The notes below the pieces were generated by a model, which searched no databases, was not told the origin of the DNA, and saw only the letters and a program-made list of their open reading frames with translations. Shown one piece after another: positions 22,124 through 24,474 of a stretch of DNA of 24,474 bases (position 1 is the first letter of the stretch; every line of letters starts with the position of its first letter). Where the stretch lies: contig CAMMKL010000002.1 of NCBI GenBank assembly GCA_946497265.1, positions 1 to 24,474 on the forward strand, written 5' to 3'. The position numbers and the translations under genes were made by a program. Source of the stretch: an uncultured Clostridia bacterium (GTDB lineage Bacteria > Bacillota > Clostridia > Oscillospirales > Acutalibacteraceae).

Positions 22124-22609
22124 TTAATGTGGCAGCGGCTCCATCCGGCGGCCCTTACGCCGAAACACACGCCGGATCTTTACCATTTTATAGCCTACCA
22201 GCAGACAAAATCCGATCCAGGCCGCCAAGGCGGCAGTAACGATTACCCCGCTCCAAGCCATACGCCAAGCCTCAAAGCCTCCGGGTGTAGTGGTCGCAGA
22301 TATCGCTTGCGTCAGCGCCCGCGGCATTTCCAGCACCACCAGCACCAAGCTGAGCACAGCCATCGCCAGGCTGGCAAGCAGTAAAAAAGTATTGCGGTAC
22401 CGCATACGGGAGGTCAGAACGCCGTATGCAAACCGGGTAGAAAGGCGTATCCTCCGTTTAACCGGTTCTACGCGTACTTCCCGGGCGCTAACCTCCAGCA
22501 TTGGGGGCCTTGAGGAAGATTTCATTTCTGTTTCCGGCAAGCGGGCGCCGCAATAGTAGCAGGTTTGCCTTTTTTTTGAGTTCTTAGCACCGCAGCGTTT
22601 GCAGATCAT
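22124..22609 (-). CDS. Zinc-ribbon protein with two membrane helices
   Basis: 161 residues. The N-terminus is a short zinc ribbon: C3-x2-C6-x10-C17-x2-C20. A basic linker follows (about 25-72), then two hydrophobic helices (about 73-95 and 117-140) and a very basic C-terminal tail (RRVFRRKGRRM). This is the layout of many unnamed zinc-ribbon membrane proteins; it suggests a membrane-tethered cytoplasmic zinc finger. An AAAGGA ribosome site precedes the ATG at 22609. It is the first gene of the long minus-strand run and is divergent from the CpXC gene. Function unknown. Confidence 0.8.
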   Translation of the reverse strand: MICKRCGAKNSKKRQTCYYCGARLPETEMKSSSRPPMLEVSAREVRVEPVKRRIRLSTRFAYGVLTSRMRYRNTFLLLASLAMAVLSLVLVVLEMPRALTQAISATTTPGGFEAWRMAWSGVIVTAALAAWIGFCLLVGYKMVKIRRVFRRKGRRMEPLPH

Positions 22610-22658
22610 GGAACGTTATCCTTTCTAAGCCGAAATTCGGACTCTTTACTATGAAGCT

Positions 22659-22687
22659 ATTATGTCATGTTTTGCCGTCCCGGTCAA
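22659..22687 (-). promoter_or_regulatory. Promoter of the zinc-ribbon to cyclophilin operon
   Basis: On the minus strand TTGACC (22687-22682), a 17-base spacer ending in TGA, and CATAAT (22664-22659): a -35 plus an extended -10. About 50 bases separate it from the ATG at 22609. Confidence 0.68.
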
Positions 22688-22778
22688 CCGATTTCCGCCG
22701 TACTGCGGTAAAAAGATTTTGCGATGTTGAAAAAACATACCCCTGCCTTTTTCAGGGCTGTTCAATTTATGGAAAATA

Positions 22779-22787
22779 TGTTACAAT
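22779..22787 (+). promoter_or_regulatory. Extended -10 promoter of the CpXC gene
   Basis: TGTTACAAT is an extended -10 (TG-n-TACAAT), 39 bases before the ATG at 22826. The best -35-like hexamer, TTCAAT (22761-22766), is 15 bases away. Confidence 0.5.
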
Positions 22788-22825
22788 TAAGATAGTTTTA
22801 TCAAATCTTTCGGGGGATATAATCG

Positions 22826-23488
22826 ATGTCCAGAAAAATGATTAAAAAAATCGTCTGCCCGCACTGCAGCGCATCTGTCGATACCGAGCTGTGGAGCAGC
22901 ATTAACGTAACGCAGGATCCGGCCGCGCGGGCTCGGATAATGGACGAAAGCCTGTTTTCCTGGTGTTGCCCGGAATGCGGATATCAGGCTAAATTACTTT
23001 ACCCCTGCTTATACCATGATATGGATCGGAAATTTATGGTATACCTGATACCTGAGCTGGCACAGAATTCCCTCTCCGACCCGGTGGTGGAAAAACAGTT
23101 CCCGGAACTATCCGATATCAAAAAGCGGTTGGTAACCGACCTGAACGCCATGAAAGAAAAGGTACTTTTGTTTGAAGCCGGATTGAATGATAAAGCCATT
23201 GAACTGACCAAGCTGGCCCTTTCCGAAGTGCTCGCCAAACGGCGGGGACAGGCCGTCTCAACCGGTTATTTCTGTTCTTACGATGAAGAGCAGAATCGCC
23301 TGGGTTTTACTTTTTTTCTCAAAGGGGAACCGGAGCCTTGTTACCAGGGTACGCGCAGGCAGGTATATGAAAAATCCTTGGAGATTGTCGGCCATTTTTC
23401 CCCTGCGCAGCAGGACGGCGCCGGTTTTATTCGTATTGACGGCGCCTGGGCATCTGAAATATTAAAGCAATATCGGTCGGAATTGTGA
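22826..23488 (+). CDS. CpXC-domain protein
   Basis: 220 residues. The N-terminal 130 residues fit the CpXC domain: CPHC (11-14), LWSSINVTQDP, FSWCCPECG with CPEC (48-51), and the strongly conserved LYPCLYHDMDRKFMVYL. The two CPxC pairs suggest metal binding. The C-terminal part (about 130-220) is a mixed alpha/beta extension ending IRIDGAWASEILKQYRSEL. There is no signal or membrane helix. GGGGG lies nine bases before the ATG. It is in an operon with the four-helix membrane gene that starts 14 bases later, and is divergent from the zinc-ribbon gene. The domain is common in Firmicutes and its role is unknown. Confidence 0.9.
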   Translation: MSRKMIKKIVCPHCSASVDTELWSSINVTQDPAARARIMDESLFSWCCPECGYQAKLLYPCLYHDMDRKFMVYLIPELAQNSLSDPVVEKQFPELSDIKKRLVTDLNAMKEKVLLFEAGLNDKAIELTKLALSEVLAKRRGQAVSTGYFCSYDEEQNRLGFTFFLKGEPEPCYQGTRRQVYEKSLEIVGHFSPAQQDGAGFIRIDGAWASEILKQYRSEL

Positions 23489-23502
23489 CGTAGGAGGGTT
23501 TT

Positions 23503-24021
23503 ATGCTGGAAAAACGTTTGGTACAGACCCTTTCCGTTATCCTGCTGGGAGCCAACCTGGTATCTCTTTTTTTCCCTGCCGTACAGGATTACGCGCAATT
23601 CCAAAGTTTTTGGGACCGCACACTCTTTGCTTTTCAAACACACAATACGGCCGATCTCTTTACGAACTGCCTGTATTTTATCCCCATCCTCATTGCTTTG
23701 CTGCTCATTGTTTTGTTGGAGAGCAAATTCCGTTACGCGGTTTCCTTGCTGGCCGCCGGAATGGGAGCTACACTTACCCTTTCGCAGTATATTTTTCCAG
23801 CCTTTTCCCAAAACTACCTCTTTTCGGTCTACCAACCAGCACTTTATCTGCTATTGCTGTTCCAAACTTTGGCAATCTTTACCAGCATTATCGGGATCTG
23901 TTTGAAACAGACGCCGGAAGAGCTGTTACAAAATTCCGCCACTGCGGAGCTGGATCTGAAAAAAATCAACAAACGCCTGCGCCGCCAGAGACAAAAAGAA
24001 CAGAAAAAAAACGCAAAGTAG
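23503..24021 (+). CDS. Four-helix membrane protein of unknown function
   Basis: 172 residues. Four hydrophobic segments are seen at about 9-26, 52-73, 77-99 and 108-134, then a cytoplasmic tail ending in a highly basic stretch (INKRLRRQRQKEQKKNAK), which by the positive-inside rule puts both ends in the cytoplasm. TAGGAGGG lies about seven bases upstream of the ATG. It follows the CpXC gene by 14 bases, so the two are one operon and may act together. I do not recognise the family. Confidence 0.8.
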   Translation: MLEKRLVQTLSVILLGANLVSLFFPAVQDYAQFQSFWDRTLFAFQTHNTADLFTNCLYFIPILIALLLIVLLESKFRYAVSLLAAGMGATLTLSQYIFPAFSQNYLFSVYQPALYLLLLFQTLAIFTSIIGICLKQTPEELLQNSATAELDLKKINKRLRRQRQKEQKKNAK

Positions 24022-24109
24022 AAACCTTGCACAAGCGTAAACAACCGCCAAAGCTCCTGTCTTACACAATAGGCAGGCGGCTTCTATTCGCAGGATAAAC
24101 TGCTATACA

Positions 24110-24146
24110 AAAGCCCGTGCTTCCGCTAAACGGAAACACGGGCTTT
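24110..24146 (+). terminator. Terminator-like hairpin after the CpXC operon
   Basis: AAAGCCCGTG (24110-24119) pairs with CACGGGCTTT (24137-24146), with an inner TTCCG/CGGAA stem. The T-run is only the three Ts within the stem, so termination may be weak, but its position about 90 bases after the last gene fits. Confidence 0.6.
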
Positions 24147-24298
24147 GCTCATACCAAAAATACGTGTCTTTCTAATATTCCCCACCAAGCCCATTTTGAT
24201 TTTTGGGGGCACTGAAATTTGAGTTTTCAATCATCAAAGGCATATTAAAAAATTGCCTATTTACCCGACAAATCCCGTATTTTCAAGGCTTTCGGCGT

Positions 24299-24333
24299 AA
24301 AAAAAGACCTTGCAGATGTTACTCCACAAGGTC
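24299..24333 (-). terminator. Minus-strand terminator for a gene at the right edge
   Basis: GACCTTG (24306-24312) pairs with CAAGGTC (24327-24333). On the minus strand the stem is followed by seven Ts (24305-24299). On the plus strand AATTTTT follows, so it could act both ways. Confidence 0.72.
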
Positions 24334-24393
24334 AATTTTTCTATTTGGGTTTTGCTATCAGGCTTTGCCCCAAAACATCTAAAAATTTACTTT

Positions 24394-24474
24394 CTAGGGT
24401 TCTTGATAGCTGCCTGCGCCGTACATACCTTGTGTATATAACGATGTACATTTTGAATTAGAGCTGTCCGGGCA
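24394..24474 (-). CDS. Possible C-terminal tail of a gene entering from the right
   Basis: On the minus strand one frame is open from the edge for 26 codons and ends in TAG at 24394. The tail reads Cys-Pro-Asp-Ser-Ser and ends GAGSYQEP. A good minus-strand terminator lies 60 bases further on. Such a short open stretch could occur by chance; no family is recognised. Confidence 0.3.
   Translation of the reverse strand, partial: CPDSSNSKCTSLYTQGMYGAGSYQEP

Larger units (their letters stand above)
24022..24474. other. AT-rich non-coding end with hairpins
   Basis: No complete gene is seen. It holds a GC-rich hairpin (24110-24146), a second terminator-like hairpin (24299-24333), and AT-rich sequence between them that looks like decayed coding DNA but gives no readable protein. 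A possible gene tail enters from the right edge. Confidence 0.5.

Noticed and set aside
22818..22823. TATAAT directly before the CpXC start codon
   Set aside because: It lies between the ribosome site and the ATG, so it cannot serve as the -10 for this gene; chance match.

Overview
The window looks like chromosome from a gut-type, low-to-mid GC Clostridia member (Firmicutes; an Oscillospiraceae or Christensenellales-like relative is my guess). The evidence is AGGAGG-type ribosome sites, extended -10 promoters, a YesM/YesN two-component pair, a sortase-type C-terminal tail (TPTTG) on a giant secreted enzyme, and a Crp/Fnr-thioredoxin reductase-thioredoxin cluster. No rRNA, tRNA, CRISPR array or complete mobile element was seen.

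Region 1 (1-15034) is a mucin or host-glycan utilisation locus. It contains a truncated, leaderless Cys-type sulfatase and a Gfo/Idh/MocA oxidoreductase in one minus-strand operon. A divergent AraC-type regulator lies beside them. Next comes a 1971-residue cell-wall-anchored GH101 endo-alpha-N-acetylgalactosaminidase, then a divergent YesN/YesM two-component system and an orphan lipoprotein sugar-binding protein. The likely logic (inference) is that GH101 releases core-1 type O-glycan units at the cell surface, the lipoprotein captures products, the two-component system and AraC protein sense the glycan, and the cytoplasmic sulfatase and oxidoreductase process imported, sulfated sugars. No import permease or sugar phosphorylase is present in the window.

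Region 2 (15035-17394) is a thiol-redox operon: a Crp/Fnr-type regulator, a short thioredoxin-reductase-like flavoprotein that lacks the usual NADPH basic motif, and thioredoxin, closed by a strong terminator.

Region 3 (22687 down to 17458, minus strand) is a long co-directional run: zinc-ribbon membrane protein, small helical protein carrying a GGADGPT motif, flavodoxin-like protein, cyclophilin, ABC-2 exporter ATPase and permease, GNAT acetyltransferase, and a small charged protein. Many of these genes overlap or nearly touch. An intrinsic terminator sits between the cyclophilin and the ABC genes.

Region 4 (22759-24474, plus strand, then a noncoding end) has a CpXC-domain protein and a four-helix membrane protein, transcribed divergently from region 3. 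They are followed by hairpins, an AT-rich stretch and a possible 3' tail of a gene entering from the right.
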